Assembly: GCF_025452195.1 (NCBI RefSeq)
Contig: NZ_CP104973.1
Location: 3,703,001-3,767,000, forward strand
Reading direction: 5' to 3'
DNA length: 64,000 bases
From: Phyllobacterium zundukense
GTDB taxonomy: Bacteria; Pseudomonadota; Alphaproteobacteria; Rhizobiales; Rhizobiaceae
In this document: piece after piece, positions 33,511 through 43,516 of the stretch
Numbering within the stretch: the stretch's first letter is position 1
Layout of the letters: every line of letters begins with the position of its first letter
The notes under the pieces: model-generated
What the model was told of the DNA's origin: nothing
Database searches by the model: none
What the model saw: the letters and a program-made list of their open reading frames with translations, nothing else
Translations under genes and position numbers: made by a program

Positions 33511-33563
33511 TATCTCATGATGCCGACGACTCGACGCCCATCAGAAAACGTCTTCGGCTCTAA

Positions 33564-34334
33564 ATGAAGATTGCCACATTCAACGTAAATGGTATCAACG
33601 GCCGGCTCGCCTTGCTCTTGCGATGGCTTGCGGAAGCCCAGCCGGACGTCGTGTGCCTGCAGGAGCTCAAGGCGCCTCAGGAAAAATTTCCGGAGCGGGC
33701 GATAAACGCCGCCGGATATGGCGCGATCTGGCACGGACAGAAGAGCTGGAATGGCGTTGCCATTCTTGCCAGGGACGCCGAACCCATCGAGACCACGCGC
33801 GGCCTGTCCGGAGAGCCGGACGATACCCATAGCCGCTACATCGAAGCGGCCGTGAATGGCGTCCTGATCGGATGCATGTATGTTCCGAACGGAAATCCGG
33901 CGCCGGGCCCGAAATTCGATTACAAGCTGCGCTGGTACGACCGCCTTTCGCAACGCGCTGCGGAACTGCTTGCGACAGGCGCGCCCATTGTGCTTGCCGG
34001 TGATTATAATGTCATGCCGACGGATCTGGATGTCTACAAGCCTGAGCGCTGGGTCGACGACGCGCTTTTCCGCCCCGAAGTCAGGCAGGCCTTCGCGACG
34101 CTTGTTGCGCAAGGGTGGACCGATGCCATTCGCCACCTGCATCCCGACGAGAAGATCTACACGTTCTGGGACTATTTCAGAAACGCCTGGGGCCGCAATG
34201 CCGGCCTGCGTCTCGACCACCTCCTGCTCAGTCCTTCGATCGCCGATCGATTGAGCAGCGCTGATGTCGATCGTCACGTCAGAGGCTGGGACCATGCAAG
34301 CGACCATGCTCCCGCCTGGATCGTTTTGGATTGA
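33564..34334 (+). CDS. xth: Exodeoxyribonuclease III (AP endonuclease)
   Basis: A 256-residue EEP-family nuclease. Motifs in order: IATFNVNGINGR, CLQELKAPQ with the metal-binding Glu, NGVAILARD, YVPNGNPAPGPKFDYKL, LAGDYNVMPTDLD, and the C-terminal SDHAPAW. It incises abasic sites and degrades DNA 3' to 5' in base excision repair. It is convergent with the autotransporter gene, the stops being 8 bp apart. Confidence 0.93.
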   Translation: MKIATFNVNGINGRLALLLRWLAEAQPDVVCLQELKAPQEKFPERAINAAGYGAIWHGQKSWNGVAILARDAEPIETTRGLSGEPDDTHSRYIEAAVNGVLIGCMYVPNGNPAPGPKFDYKLRWYDRLSQRAAELLATGAPIVLAGDYNVMPTDLDVYKPERWVDDALFRPEVRQAFATLVAQGWTDAIRHLHPDEKIYTFWDYFRNAWGRNAGLRLDHLLLSPSIADRLSSADVDRHVRGWDHASDHAPAWIVLD

Positions 34335-34341
34335 CCGCCTA

Positions 34342-37300
34342 TCAAAACCTGACCGTCAGATCGGCTTTCACGGCATTGTCGTGGGCCTGGCTCGAGAATT
34401 GGCCCTTATAGGTAAGACCAAGCGTCGTGCTGTTGCCAAATTCCCCCTTCGACGGGCTCAGGGTGAAGTCGAACCCCGCCTCGACAATGCCGGTATCCCG
34501 CGCGACCGGCAGGCCTTCGACGGCAAACGGCTGGCCGCCGGCAAAGGCCAGTTTTGCTTCCGGCGTCACATCGCCAAAGGCATGGCTCCACCCGAGAAGC
34601 CCCCGCGCCGTCAGGCTGATCGTGTCGCCATAAGCAAAGTCATGCGATACGCGAAGGCCGAGCGTCGTCGTGGTTAGATCGCTCGTGCCGGCAAGCCCGG
34701 TCAGATTGCTGATCTCGCCGTTCTCCTGAAAGCCACCGGACCTCAGATGCACATAGCTTGCCGCGGCGAAGGGCTCGAAATCGGCATAAGCCGTTTTGAC
34801 CGCATAGCCGAGCTCACCGAAGACCTGCACGGTCTTCGCACCGTACGAAGCGCTGTGACGATTGACGAGATCGCCGAAAGCCGCCGTGCGATGCGTGCCG
34901 ATCTCGTTTTGGGTAAGAGCCGTGCCGAGGCTCAAACGCAAATTGTCCCACGCGGTGCCGCCATAAAGCCCGACCGAATAGCTGTCGACCGAAGCATGCG
35001 AAGCGCCGCTGTCGAGCGACGTGTTGCCATAAGCGGCGAGCACACCCATGCGCCACGTGTCCGCCACCATACCATCGAGCCCGGTGACGAAGCCGCCGAT
35101 ATTGCGGCTGTAGCCCGCGGCATTGCCGTCACCATCCGCATGCGCCCAGGAGCCATAGGCCTCGCCCCACAGGGCAGTTGTGGCTGGTGCCGGCGTTATT
35201 GACGCGAAAGCATCGCTGGTATTAGCCCGTTGCGCCGGGGCAAAAGACAGCGGCGCAGCGGTTACCTGCGGCTTGGCGGCGACGCCATCAAAGGCGGCGC
35301 GCAGACGGTTCTGTGCGGCATCGCTGACGTAACCCGCATCTTTGGAAAGCATGCCCGCGAGCGTCGCATGGACTTCGCCCGACAGGCCGTCATAATTCAA
35401 GGAGTCGCTGCCGATCTCTGAAAACAGCACTGTCGTGAGCAGCCTGTTGTCGAGTTCCAGGCTCTTGATTGCGCCACCGACGGCGATCTGGTTCTTCGTC
35501 GTCGCATCGATGAGAACGAGGTTCTTGACGCGCTCTTTCAGCAAGCGCAACGCTTCTTCGCGCGCCAGCCGATCCTGCTCGTCTCGCCCCGCATTCGTCA
35601 GTCCAAAACCGAGGGTGACTTTGTTGGCGTCACTGTAGTCAAGCTCCGCCGTGACATAATTATATTGCGGCAATACGCTCTCGAACCTGCCCTCAACGCC
35701 CTTCCCCGCGTTCAGGATCTCATAGTCATTATCGAGGAAGAAACTCTCGATCGCCTTCTGGCTCAAGATCGCCATATTGTTTTCCAGGCGCACCGAAACA
35801 ACGCCGCCAAGCAGGGTTGCGGTTCCACCGACTTTGAGCAGGTCAGCGCCGCTCGCATCCCACATGATCCCGATATTCAAGAGGCTCCCCGGATGAAAGG
35901 TTGCATCGCCCGTAACGGTCAGAACGCCGATTTCCGTACCATGGGGCGGCCAGGATTTGACCAGGCCATCATCCTGTTCCTGCGTATGGAACTGACCCGC
36001 AGGAGAAACCAACCCGTCCCGGTTGACGACAAGGCTGGCGACCGAGCCGCCCTTGCCACCAAGCTCGCCGTCAGCATTGACCGTCGCATTGCCGGCCATG
36101 CCATAGACAGCGGACATGCCGCCATTCAGCACAAGATCGCCAGCAGTCCCGCCGTCGCCGATGGTCAGGCTGCCGCCGTTGACGCTGGCATTGCCGCCCT
36201 TGCCGTTGATGATGCCCCAACCGCCATTGAAGGTCATGTCGCCAACAGTACCGGTCTCGCCGACCTTGAATTGTCCGCCCTTGTTGATCGTCGCATTGGC
36301 AGCGGTGCCGTCCACTGTAAACTCGCCCGTGTCATTGACGAATGTATTGGAAATAATCGAGCCGCCTTCCGCGATCGCAAGCTGTCCGCCATCGACGATC
36401 GTATCGCCGCGCCAGGTGTTCTTGCCGGCAAGCGTCAGCGAACCCTCGCCGGATTTCGTGATGCCGGCATCGTAGGTTTTGGTGGCGAGATAGGCGGTGC
36501 GGGTTTCAGTGGATGCGAATTCGGATTTGACCCCTTCCGCCGCCGGCTGAGCAATCACACCTGCTATTGCCCGATCATCTGTGTAGCTGGCGATGAAGTT
36601 GGTATAGTCTGTTTCAGTGCTCCAACCGCTTGCCCATCCGGGATGGGACTTTTCATAGAGCGCGAGCAGTGCCGATCCTGCCGGGTTTGCCCTGGCAGCA
36701 GCCAACGCAGTTTGCAATTTCTCGGCTGTGTACTTTTCCTGTATATTGGCTGCGATCGCTGCCTTGAGCAGTTTCTTGCCTTCCGGAACATCATTGACGA
36801 GAGTGCCGGCAAGTGTTTCGACAAGATTCGCGGGGATTCCATCGTTCAGACCCAGAGCCGCCTTGCGAGTGGCCCAATCGGTGATTTCTTGCTGTTCCTC
36901 TTGTCGCCGCTGGTCGAGCGCCACTTGGGTTATGTCGTTGGACCAGGTATCACTCACACCTTCTCCCAGATTGGCGTTGAACCGCGACAAGAACTGGGCG
37001 GGGCCGTTCATGGCCTTGGCAATATCGATGCGACCCCAGCCAAACTTGGCGTCGACGCCCGCATCGCCTATGTCCGTTGCTGTGGTAAGCATGATCTGAC
37101 GTATTTCATCGTTGCCGAGGCCAGGAAAGCGCTGCATCAGCAAAGCCAGTGTCGCGGAAGCATGAGGTGTTGCGGACGATGTCCCGCCGGCACTCGTATA
37201 TCCATCGTCAAGGGATGTACTTTTCGAGCCGTCGCCGGGAGCGGAAATACACCAGTATTTGGCTGCTCCGCATTTGTTGCTGGAGCCCAACTCTTCGGGA

Positions 37301-38169
37301 GCGTTCAGATTGGCAACGGCGATCCAGTTCTTTTCGAGTTCTGGCCGGTAATGGGGCAATATTGGCGTGATTGCAGGATTGGCCGTTCGCTCATTATAGC
37401 CAGCGACAACCTGGATCAAACCGGCATTCGCGGCATCGGCCATCGCATCCAAATAGGAAGGCTTGGGCGCGCGGGAATAAAACCCGTTGAGATAGTCCAA
37501 ACCACCTGTAACTCCCGGTGCTTGGCCCCAGCTGTTACTGATGATGCGCACACCGGATTTGACCAGCCCCTCCTGCACAAGCTTGAAATATTCGTATGGC
37601 CTCGTCGCATATTCCAGATCGTGGCTATCGTCGAGCCCTGTGCTCCCGATGACGAGACCCGCGCCGTAGGCCAGGCCCATCATGCCAGTATGGTCTCGCG
37701 CTGCGCCAAGAAGGCCGGCCATTTTTGTGCCGTGCCCATCTTTTGGATCGTCGCCGCGAATATCAAATGGCGTTCCGTCGGCATAGGTGCCAGTAAAGCT
37801 CAAGACCTTGATGTTCTTGTCCTTGAATTCAGGGTGGCTCACCTTCGTGCCACTATCAAGGAGACCGATGGTAACGCCCTTCCCGGTGATGCCTCGTGCA
37901 AATGCCGCTTCAGCATTGATGGCTGCAAAACCCCATGTTCCCTTGAATTCCGGATCGTCGCGCCAACTCTGCATAGCCGTATCGAGATCATCGGTCTTCG
38001 TACCATCGGCCATGAAATATTTCCCGGCCTCCTGCGCCAAGGAGGGAACTGCCGGCAGAGCGATCGCGATCGCAGCTGCTGATACAAACGAAAGCAACTT
38101 GCGGCGGGCACGCTGGAATGAGGGCGATAGCGGAGAACGGGCGGAATCCGCCCCTGAAAATGCATACAT
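34342..38169 (-). CDS. Subtilisin-like (S8) serine protease autotransporter
   Basis: A 1275-residue type Va autotransporter. A long signal peptide ends near SLAQ (about 46). The S8 domain has Asp105 (GLLDSGTKVSHPEF), His146 (DGHGTKMAGLLG), Asn212 and Ser331 (GGTSSATPH). A passenger stalk with autotransporter-associated repeats (GSLTLAGKNTWRGDTIVDGG) and glycine-rich beta-helix turns follows. The C-terminal ~270 residues form the outer-membrane barrel, ending in phenylalanine. AAAGGA precedes the ATG. The protease may process itself or host/surface proteins. Confidence 0.93.
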   Translation of the reverse strand: MYAFSGADSARSPLSPSFQRARRKLLSFVSAAAIAIALPAVPSLAQEAGKYFMADGTKTDDLDTAMQSWRDDPEFKGTWGFAAINAEAAFARGITGKGVTIGLLDSGTKVSHPEFKDKNIKVLSFTGTYADGTPFDIRGDDPKDGHGTKMAGLLGAARDHTGMMGLAYGAGLVIGSTGLDDSHDLEYATRPYEYFKLVQEGLVKSGVRIISNSWGQAPGVTGGLDYLNGFYSRAPKPSYLDAMADAANAGLIQVVAGYNERTANPAITPILPHYRPELEKNWIAVANLNAPEELGSSNKCGAAKYWCISAPGDGSKSTSLDDGYTSAGGTSSATPHASATLALLMQRFPGLGNDEIRQIMLTTATDIGDAGVDAKFGWGRIDIAKAMNGPAQFLSRFNANLGEGVSDTWSNDITQVALDQRRQEEQQEITDWATRKAALGLNDGIPANLVETLAGTLVNDVPEGKKLLKAAIAANIQEKYTAEKLQTALAAARANPAGSALLALYEKSHPGWASGWSTETDYTNFIASYTDDRAIAGVIAQPAAEGVKSEFASTETRTAYLATKTYDAGITKSGEGSLTLAGKNTWRGDTIVDGGQLAIAEGGSIISNTFVNDTGEFTVDGTAANATINKGGQFKVGETGTVGDMTFNGGWGIINGKGGNASVNGGSLTIGDGGTAGDLVLNGGMSAVYGMAGNATVNADGELGGKGGSVASLVVNRDGLVSPAGQFHTQEQDDGLVKSWPPHGTEIGVLTVTGDATFHPGSLLNIGIMWDASGADLLKVGGTATLLGGVVSVRLENNMAILSQKAIESFFLDNDYEILNAGKGVEGRFESVLPQYNYVTAELDYSDANKVTLGFGLTNAGRDEQDRLAREEALRLLKERVKNLVLIDATTKNQIAVGGAIKSLELDNRLLTTVLFSEIGSDSLNYDGLSGEVHATLAGMLSKDAGYVSDAAQNRLRAAFDGVAAKPQVTAAPLSFAPAQRANTSDAFASITPAPATTALWGEAYGSWAHADGDGNAAGYSRNIGGFVTGLDGMVADTWRMGVLAAYGNTSLDSGASHASVDSYSVGLYGGTAWDNLRLSLGTALTQNEIGTHRTAAFGDLVNRHSASYGAKTVQVFGELGYAVKTAYADFEPFAAASYVHLRSGGFQENGEISNLTGLAGTSDLTTTTLGLRVSHDFAYGDTISLTARGLLGWSHAFGDVTPEAKLAFAGGQPFAVEGLPVARDTGIVEAGFDFTLSPSKGEFGNSTTLGLTYKGQFSSQAHDNAVKADLTVRF

Positions 38170-38355
38170 GAAAAGCGTCCTTTAAAAAAATCAGGCAATA
38201 TGAGTGCAATATAGTTGGGGGAACTTTGCGGTTGTATACCGTTGTGTCAACTGCCTGAATTCGAGGCACGGTTAATTAATATGCATGTTGCAGAAAAACA
38301 CACAATTTCCGATTGTTAGATTGACAGTTTAATCGCGCAAATTGCAAACCGGCAT

Positions 38356-39885
38356 TCAACGCCGGCTCAAACTACCCAATATTCCGCGCACCAGCGCGCG
38401 GCCGAGCGAGCCCCCGACGGAGCGGACGACGGATTTCATCGCGGCTTCGGCCACGGTCTGGCGGCCTCTTACTTGGCCCCCACGCGGGCCGGTCTTCGGT
38501 TCGCCACCGAGGAAATCGGGCAGCCTCCAGCCGCCAGTGCTATCGGCGCTGGCCTCCTGCGCCGCCTCCGCCTCGGTCTTCGTCTGCGCCGCCTTCTTCT
38601 GCAAAAGCTCATAGGCGGATTCGCGGTCGACCATCTCGTCATAGAGACCAGCTACCGGGCTCGCATTGATCAGTGTCTGGCGCTCGTCGCTGGTCAGCGG
38701 CCCGATGCGTCCTGCCGGAGGGCGGATCAATGTCCGCTGCACCATGGAGGGAACGCCCTTGTCGGCCAGCGTCGAAACCAGCGCCTCGCCGGTGGCGAGA
38801 TTGGTGATCGCTTCAAATGTGTTGAAGGCAGGGTTGGCGCGGAAGGTGTCGGCTGCGGTCTTCACCGCATTCTGCTCGCGCGGCGTATAGGCCCGAAGCG
38901 CATGCTGCACGCGGTTGCCGAGCTGCGCCAGCACCGTCTCCGGTACGTCCAGCGGGTTTTGCGAGATGAAGAACACGCCGACGCCCTTGGAGCGGATCAG
39001 GCGCACCACCTGCTCGACGCGGGTTAGCAACGCTTTCGGCGCTTCGTTGAAGAGCAGGTGCGCCTCGTCGAAGAAGAACACCAGGCGCGGCTTTTCCGGA
39101 TCGCCGATTTCCGGCAGTTCCTCGAAGAGTTCCGACAACAGCCAGAGCAGGAATGTCGAATAGAGCCGAGGGTTCATCATCAGCTTGTCGGCGGCAAGGA
39201 CGCTGACCAGACCGCGGCCGTTTGTGTCAGTGCGCATGATGTCGGCGATCTTCAGCGCCGGCTCGCCGAAGAATTTCGTCCCGCCCTGCTGTTCCAGTAC
39301 CAGCAGCGAGCGCTGGATCGCACCGACCGACGGCTTCGTGACATTCCCATAGCGGGCGGAGATTTCTTCGGCACGTTCCGCGATATTGACGAGCAGCGAT
39401 TGCAGATCCTTCATGTCCAGGAGCAGCAGCCCCTCCTCGTCAGCGATCTTGAAGGCAATGTTGAGCACGCCTTCCTGCGCTTCTGTCAGGTTCATCAGGC
39501 GAGAGAGCAGCAAGGGACCCATTTCCGAAATCGTGGCGCGGATCGGATGTCCCTGCTCGCCGAAAATATCCCAAAAGATCACCGGCGAGGCAGAATGCTC
39601 GTAAGGATCGAGTTTGACGTCAGCGGCGCGCTTGACGAGAAAATCCTTGTCTTCGCCCTTGGCGCCGATGCCCGAAAGATCGCCCTTGATGTCGGCGCAG
39701 AAAACCGGAACGCCGGCTTTCGAAAAGCCTTCAGCCAGTACTTGTAGCGAGACCGTCTTACCCGTACCGGTTGCGCCGGTGACCAGGCCATGCCGGTTGC
39801 CGAATTTCAGCAGCAATGATTCTGCCTGTTGGTAGGTATCGTCGGGCTTGCGGCTTGCACCAAGGAAAATACTGTCATCGGCCAT
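38356..39885 (-). CDS. HerA-like DUF853 family ATPase
   Basis: A 509-residue protein with Walker A at 37-44 (GATGTGKTV), Walker B in LVFFFDEAHLLFN, and the family segments FFISQNPLDVPETVLAQLGN and ALRAYTPREQNAVKTAADTF. The DUF853/YjgR group is related to HerA/FtsK translocases; the function is poorly known. An Ala/Gln-rich stretch precedes a C-terminal basic region. The start was set at MADDSIFLG, with AGGA about eight bases upstream. Confidence 0.88.
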   Translation of the reverse strand: MADDSIFLGASRKPDDTYQQAESLLLKFGNRHGLVTGATGTGKTVSLQVLAEGFSKAGVPVFCADIKGDLSGIGAKGEDKDFLVKRAADVKLDPYEHSASPVIFWDIFGEQGHPIRATISEMGPLLLSRLMNLTEAQEGVLNIAFKIADEEGLLLLDMKDLQSLLVNIAERAEEISARYGNVTKPSVGAIQRSLLVLEQQGGTKFFGEPALKIADIMRTDTNGRGLVSVLAADKLMMNPRLYSTFLLWLLSELFEELPEIGDPEKPRLVFFFDEAHLLFNEAPKALLTRVEQVVRLIRSKGVGVFFISQNPLDVPETVLAQLGNRVQHALRAYTPREQNAVKTAADTFRANPAFNTFEAITNLATGEALVSTLADKGVPSMVQRTLIRPPAGRIGPLTSDERQTLINASPVAGLYDEMVDRESAYELLQKKAAQTKTEAEAAQEASADSTGGWRLPDFLGGEPKTGPRGGQVRGRQTVAEAAMKSVVRSVGGSLGRALVRGILGSLSRR

Positions 39886-40115
39886 GTCGTTCGTCCTCGT
39901 CGCGACGGTCACTTTATCCACGGTATAAACAGCCAAACTCCACGCGACAATGGTCAAGGCTTTATCATGTCCGGAAAATTGCAGACACACGGCAAATTCC
40001 GGAATGCAAATGCAACAGAACAATACGATTCCGCACAAGACTTAGGTGTTCCCCCGCAAGAAAGTTCGAATCTGGTGCAGGATTTTCATCGTCCGATTGC
40101 AATTTGGTTGTACGA

Positions 40116-40257
40116 AGGTGTGTCGAGATCCGCGATCATGACGCGGCGAAAACGGTGCTTTTCGAGAACCGGAGCGGAGCGTACTTGAAGTATGTGAGCC
40201 GGATCACAGAAAAGAACCGTTTGCAGGCCGTCATGGCGCGAATATCAATTCACACCT
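40116..40257. repeat. RIME-like palindromic element, copy 6
   Basis: Terminal arms begin AGGTGTG and end CACACCT; inside are GATCATGACGCGG / CCGTCATGGCGCG and the core GAGAACCGGAGCGGAGCGTAC followed by AGTATGTGAGCCGGATC, which is less conserved on its right side. It lies in the 472-bp divergent gap between the HerA-like gene and the next plus-strand gene. A CCGGAA/TTCCGG dyad at about 39971-40002 is the only other structure in that gap. Confidence 0.82.
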
Positions 40258-40357
40258 CGGGTTGATAGAATGATCCAGATTGACTTAAGCGCTTGTGCGG
40301 AGGAATATTCCCGCATATTACGTAAACGTAATTCATAGCAGACGGGAGATTGGACTA

Positions 40358-40723
40358 ATGGATGAACTTATCGCGCGCATTTCCGCCAATGTCGGCACCG
40401 ATCCGGATACGGCTCGCAAGGCTGTCGGCCTCATTCTGGCATTCCTGCAGAAAGAAGCGCCGGCCGACAAGGTTGAGCAGTTGATTGCCGGCGTTCCCGG
40501 TGCTGAAGCGGCCATTGCCGAAGCCAACAACAGCGGCGGCGGACTTTCCGGCCTGATGCCGGGCGTCATGGGCCTCGGTTCCAAGCTGATGGGCATCGGC
40601 CTTGGCATGGGCGAAATCACCGGAATTTCCAAGGAAACCATTGCTTTTGCTCGTGAAAAGGCCGGCAGCGGGCCGGTCGACGAAGTTGTGAATTCCATTC
40701 CGGGTTTGAGCCAGTTCGTTTAA
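40358..40723 (+). CDS. Small DUF2267/DUF2780-like protein
   Basis: A 121-residue soluble protein: MDELIARISANVGTDPDTAR, then AVGLILAFLQKEAPADKVEQ, a glycine-rich hinge and IAFAREKAGSGPVDEVVNSI. The architecture of an N-terminal helical domain, Gly-rich linker and C-terminal PGLSQF resembles DUF2267/DUF2780 proteins. GGGAG precedes the ATG. The function is unknown. A strong terminator follows the stop. Confidence 0.65.
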   Translation: MDELIARISANVGTDPDTARKAVGLILAFLQKEAPADKVEQLIAGVPGAEAAIAEANNSGGGLSGLMPGVMGLGSKLMGIGLGMGEITGISKETIAFAREKAGSGPVDEVVNSIPGLSQFV

Positions 40724-40748
40724 AACGGCCCATCGCCAATCCTGAAAG

Positions 40749-40773
40749 CGCGCGCTTTTTAGCGCGCGTTTTT
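40749..40773 (+). terminator. Rho-independent terminator
   Basis: An 8-bp stem CGCGCGCT / AGCGCGCG with loop TTTT, then TTTTTGTTTT. Confidence 0.9.
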
Positions 40774-40843
40774 GTTTTGTGGGTATCTAGAAAAACGTGG
40801 TATCAAGCTGAATATTTTGAATAATTTGATCACCAGAGATATT

Positions 40844-41110
40844 ATGAGCAGAGCAAAACTTCCCCGGACAACTCACCTTGAGCCCTTGAAAACCAATGAC
40901 GGAGATGGCACCTTTACCGATATGGAAGCACAAGTCGCAAAACTCTCGTCTGACATGGAGAATATCAAGATTGCTGTCTCTGACATCAAGACTGATATCA
41001 GAGAGTTGCGCAGTGATGCGCGAACCGATTTTCGTCTTCTATTTGGTGCGCTGATTTTTGTTGCTCTTGGTTTGGCAACCCTGATGGCCAAAGGATTTAA
41101 TTGGCTCTAG
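40844..41110 (+). CDS. Small coiled-coil membrane protein
   Basis: An 88-residue protein. The middle, MEAQVAKLSSDMENIKIAVS then DIKTDIRELRSDARTDFRLL, is a coiled coil, followed by a single transmembrane segment (about 66-84) at the C-terminus. This topology recalls small tail-anchored proteins often found next to transporters or prophage genes. There is no strong ribosome site, and codon use is more AT-rich than its neighbours. No function is assigned. Confidence 0.55.
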   Translation: MSRAKLPRTTHLEPLKTNDGDGTFTDMEAQVAKLSSDMENIKIAVSDIKTDIRELRSDARTDFRLLFGALIFVALGLATLMAKGFNWL

Positions 41111-41119
41111 CCACGTCTT

Positions 41120-41884
41120 TCAGGTCCGGTTGATCGAGACACCGCCGTCGACCAACATGGCCGAGCCTGTGGTAAAACTCGACGCATCGGACGCGAGATA
41201 TAGCACTGACCTGGCGATTTCTTCAGGCATTGCTCGCCGCTTAAGTGCATGCAATCCCTCAACAAAAGCAAGTTTTTCCGGCGTATCGACCCAGGCCTCC
41301 GCCATGCTGGTTGCGGTTCCGCCGGGCAGAATCGCATTGACTCTGATCCCTTGCGGACCAAGCTCTGCGGCGAGTGTTTTCATCAGACCGATGACCCCTG
41401 CCTTGCTAGCGGCATAGGCCGCCGTGCCCGGCATTCCCACCGTGTGGCCGACAAAGGTCGAAGTGAAGATCAGGGAGCCACCGCCACGCCTTTGCAGCGC
41501 GGGAATCTGGTATTTCGCTCCGAGGAAAGCGCCCGTCAGATTGACGTTCAGCGCCTCGTTCCAGCCTTCGAGCGAGACGTCCGGCGTCGGTCCCATTTCT
41601 CCATTTGTGCCGGCATTGTTGAAGGCAATGTCAAGTCCGCCAAAGGTACTTTCCGCCAATTCAACCAATGACTTGGCATAGGCTTCATCACGGACGTCAC
41701 CTGCGAGCGTGATGGCTTTTCCACCATCCCATTCGATGAGCGCCGCCAATTTGTCGAGTTCCTGCTGGCGTCGTGCGGCCAAAACCACATTGGCGCCTTC
41801 GCCAGCAAAGAGTCTTGCGGTTTCATAACCGATGCCAGAACTCGCTCCCGTCACAATGGCTGTCTTTCCCATTAGCATGTTCAT
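41120..41884 (-). CDS. Short-chain dehydrogenase/reductase
   Basis: A 254-residue classical SDR: TGASSGIG cofactor loop near residue 13, NNAG in DIAFNNAGTNG, catalytic Ser in IFTSTFVG, YAASK with Tyr and Lys, and the C-terminal GSAMLVDGG. The Arg-Arg after VVLAA suggests NADP(H). The substrate is unknown. The start was set at the ATG with AAAGGT upstream. It is divergent from the methylmalonyl-CoA mutase operon. Confidence 0.9.
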   Translation of the reverse strand: MNMLMGKTAIVTGASSGIGYETARLFAGEGANVVLAARRQQELDKLAALIEWDGGKAITLAGDVRDEAYAKSLVELAESTFGGLDIAFNNAGTNGEMGPTPDVSLEGWNEALNVNLTGAFLGAKYQIPALQRRGGGSLIFTSTFVGHTVGMPGTAAYAASKAGVIGLMKTLAAELGPQGIRVNAILPGGTATSMAEAWVDTPEKLAFVEGLHALKRRAMPEEIARSVLYLASDASSFTTGSAMLVDGGVSINRT

Positions 41885-42071
41885 TCTTTGACCTTTCGCG
41901 TTTAACGTTTGCACCAGCCTTTCACGCCTTCTCGCCTCAAGCCACCCGAAACCAGATCCAACGAAAAACTGGGTGTTTTCAACAAGTTGAACCAGCGGCA
42001 CTTTGCTTTGTTGCGAAGCAGCATGACTCCTCCTAAAGTCGCAAAAACAATGCGCGCAATAGGGAGAAAGC

Positions 42072-43515
42072 ATGGACGCGTCACTGCTCAAGGAAACTGA
42101 ATTTGCGCCGATTGACCGGGATGGCTGGGTTAAACTTGCGCAAAAAGCCCTAAAAGGCGCGGATTTCGATGAATCCCTGATCTCGAAGATCGATGATGCT
42201 ATCGCCATCGAACCTCTCTATGAACGACGCCGCACGGCGCAACTGACCCCGCGAAAAAATCCCTCGAAGCCCTGGCATATCGTCCAGCGTATAGATGATC
42301 CGGATCCTGTTCGCGCCAACAAGCAGCTTTTGGAAGAACTGGAAAATGGCGCTACCGGCATTGCTCTGGTGTTCGAGGGCGCACCGAATGCTTTCGGTTA
42401 TGGCCTCCCCTCGACGCGTGAGGCGGTCGACAAGGTCCTCTATGGCATTCATCTCGACATGATCCATCTGCGCATGGACGTGCATCCGAAAAGCCGTGCC
42501 TGTGCCGACTGGTTCGTGGATTACATGCGTCCCCGCGATGTCAATCCGAAGACGCTGAGCTTCTCGCTTGGCATTGATCCCGCCGCCACTCTGGCGGGAA
42601 CGGGCCGTCTGCGCATGAGCCTTGCAGCGCTGAAAGCCTCGCTGCCGCAATCGCTTTCCGGCTTTTTCTCATCCGATCTGCCAGGAATCGTGCTTGAGGC
42701 GGACGGCCGCGTCTACCATAATGCGGGTGCCACCGAGGCGCAGGAACTCGGTGCGATGTTATCCATCACTACGGGCCATTTCCGGCTGTTCGAAGAGGCG
42801 CGTCAGCCCATTGTCTACGCTGCTCCACATATCGGTTTTGCACTCTCGGTTGACCAGGATCAGTTCGTTTCAATCGCCAAGGTCCGTGCTTTGCGGCGTC
42901 TATGGGCGCGTTTGCAGGAGGCTTGCGGCAGCATGCGTCCCTCGCAGGCAACGATCCATGCCGAAACATCGTACCGGATGATCACGAAGCTCGATCCCGA
43001 AACCAATATATTGCGTAACACGATCGCAGGTTTCGCTGCGGCTGTCGGCGGTGCAGATCTCGATTGCGGTTTTGCCCCATACGATTGCCCACGGCTTGCC
43101 CGATGCCTTTGCACGGCGCCTCGCCCGCAACACACAGCTCGTCCTTGCCGACGAAAGCAATCTGGCCTTCGTCGCCGATCCGGCTTGCGGTTCAGGTGCG
43201 GTGGAAAGTCTGACGGAGAATCTCTGCGAGGCGGCATGGAAGGAATTTCAGGCGCTTGAACAAGACGGCGGCATTCTGCAAAGCCTTGTGGATGGCAAGT
43301 TCCAGGCTCGTATCATTGCGGCCCGAAATGCCCGAACAGAGAAATACCGTTCGGGCAAACGTGCCATCGTTGGCACGACGCTCTTCCCTGCCCGGCAAGA
43401 ACGGCCGGTCACCGTGCTCGATGCACCCCGCATGCCTTTGCCGACGGATGGCGTCGTCCATTGCGAACCGCTAACCTTCCCGCGCATCGATGAAACCCTG
43501 CAGGTCTCTGAATAA
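42072..43515 (+). pseudogene. mutA: Methylmalonyl-CoA mutase small (beta) subunit, interrupted by a frameshift
   Basis: The first frame (42072 to about 43059) encodes the beta-subunit barrel (EPLYERRRTA, YGLPSTREAVDKVLYGIHLD, LGIDPAATLAGTG). The family sequence continues in the next frame from about 43060 (SIAVLPHTIAHGLPDAFARR, LARNTQLVLADESNLAFV) to the stop at 43515. Removing one C at 43059 restores GADSIAVLPH and a 480-residue protein. This is shorter than the usual ~620 residues, lacking the vestigial B12 domain. It is either a genuine +1 frameshift or a sequencing error. Confidence 0.88.
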
Positions 43516-43516
43516 A

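Noticed and set aside
35665..38082. An 805-codon open frame on the plus strand
   Set aside because: It is antisense to the subtilisin autotransporter, has no domain, and arises from high-GC codon bias and the repetitive passenger.
39900..39925. A second DnaA-box-like TTATCCACG upstream of the HerA-like gene
   Set aside because: A single isolated near-match without AT-rich unwinding region or cluster; no evidence of an origin.
41885..42208. A 108-residue N-terminal extension of the SDR
   Set aside because: It crosses the mutA start and the divergent promoter; the SDR cofactor loop expected near residue 10-15 fits the shorter start.
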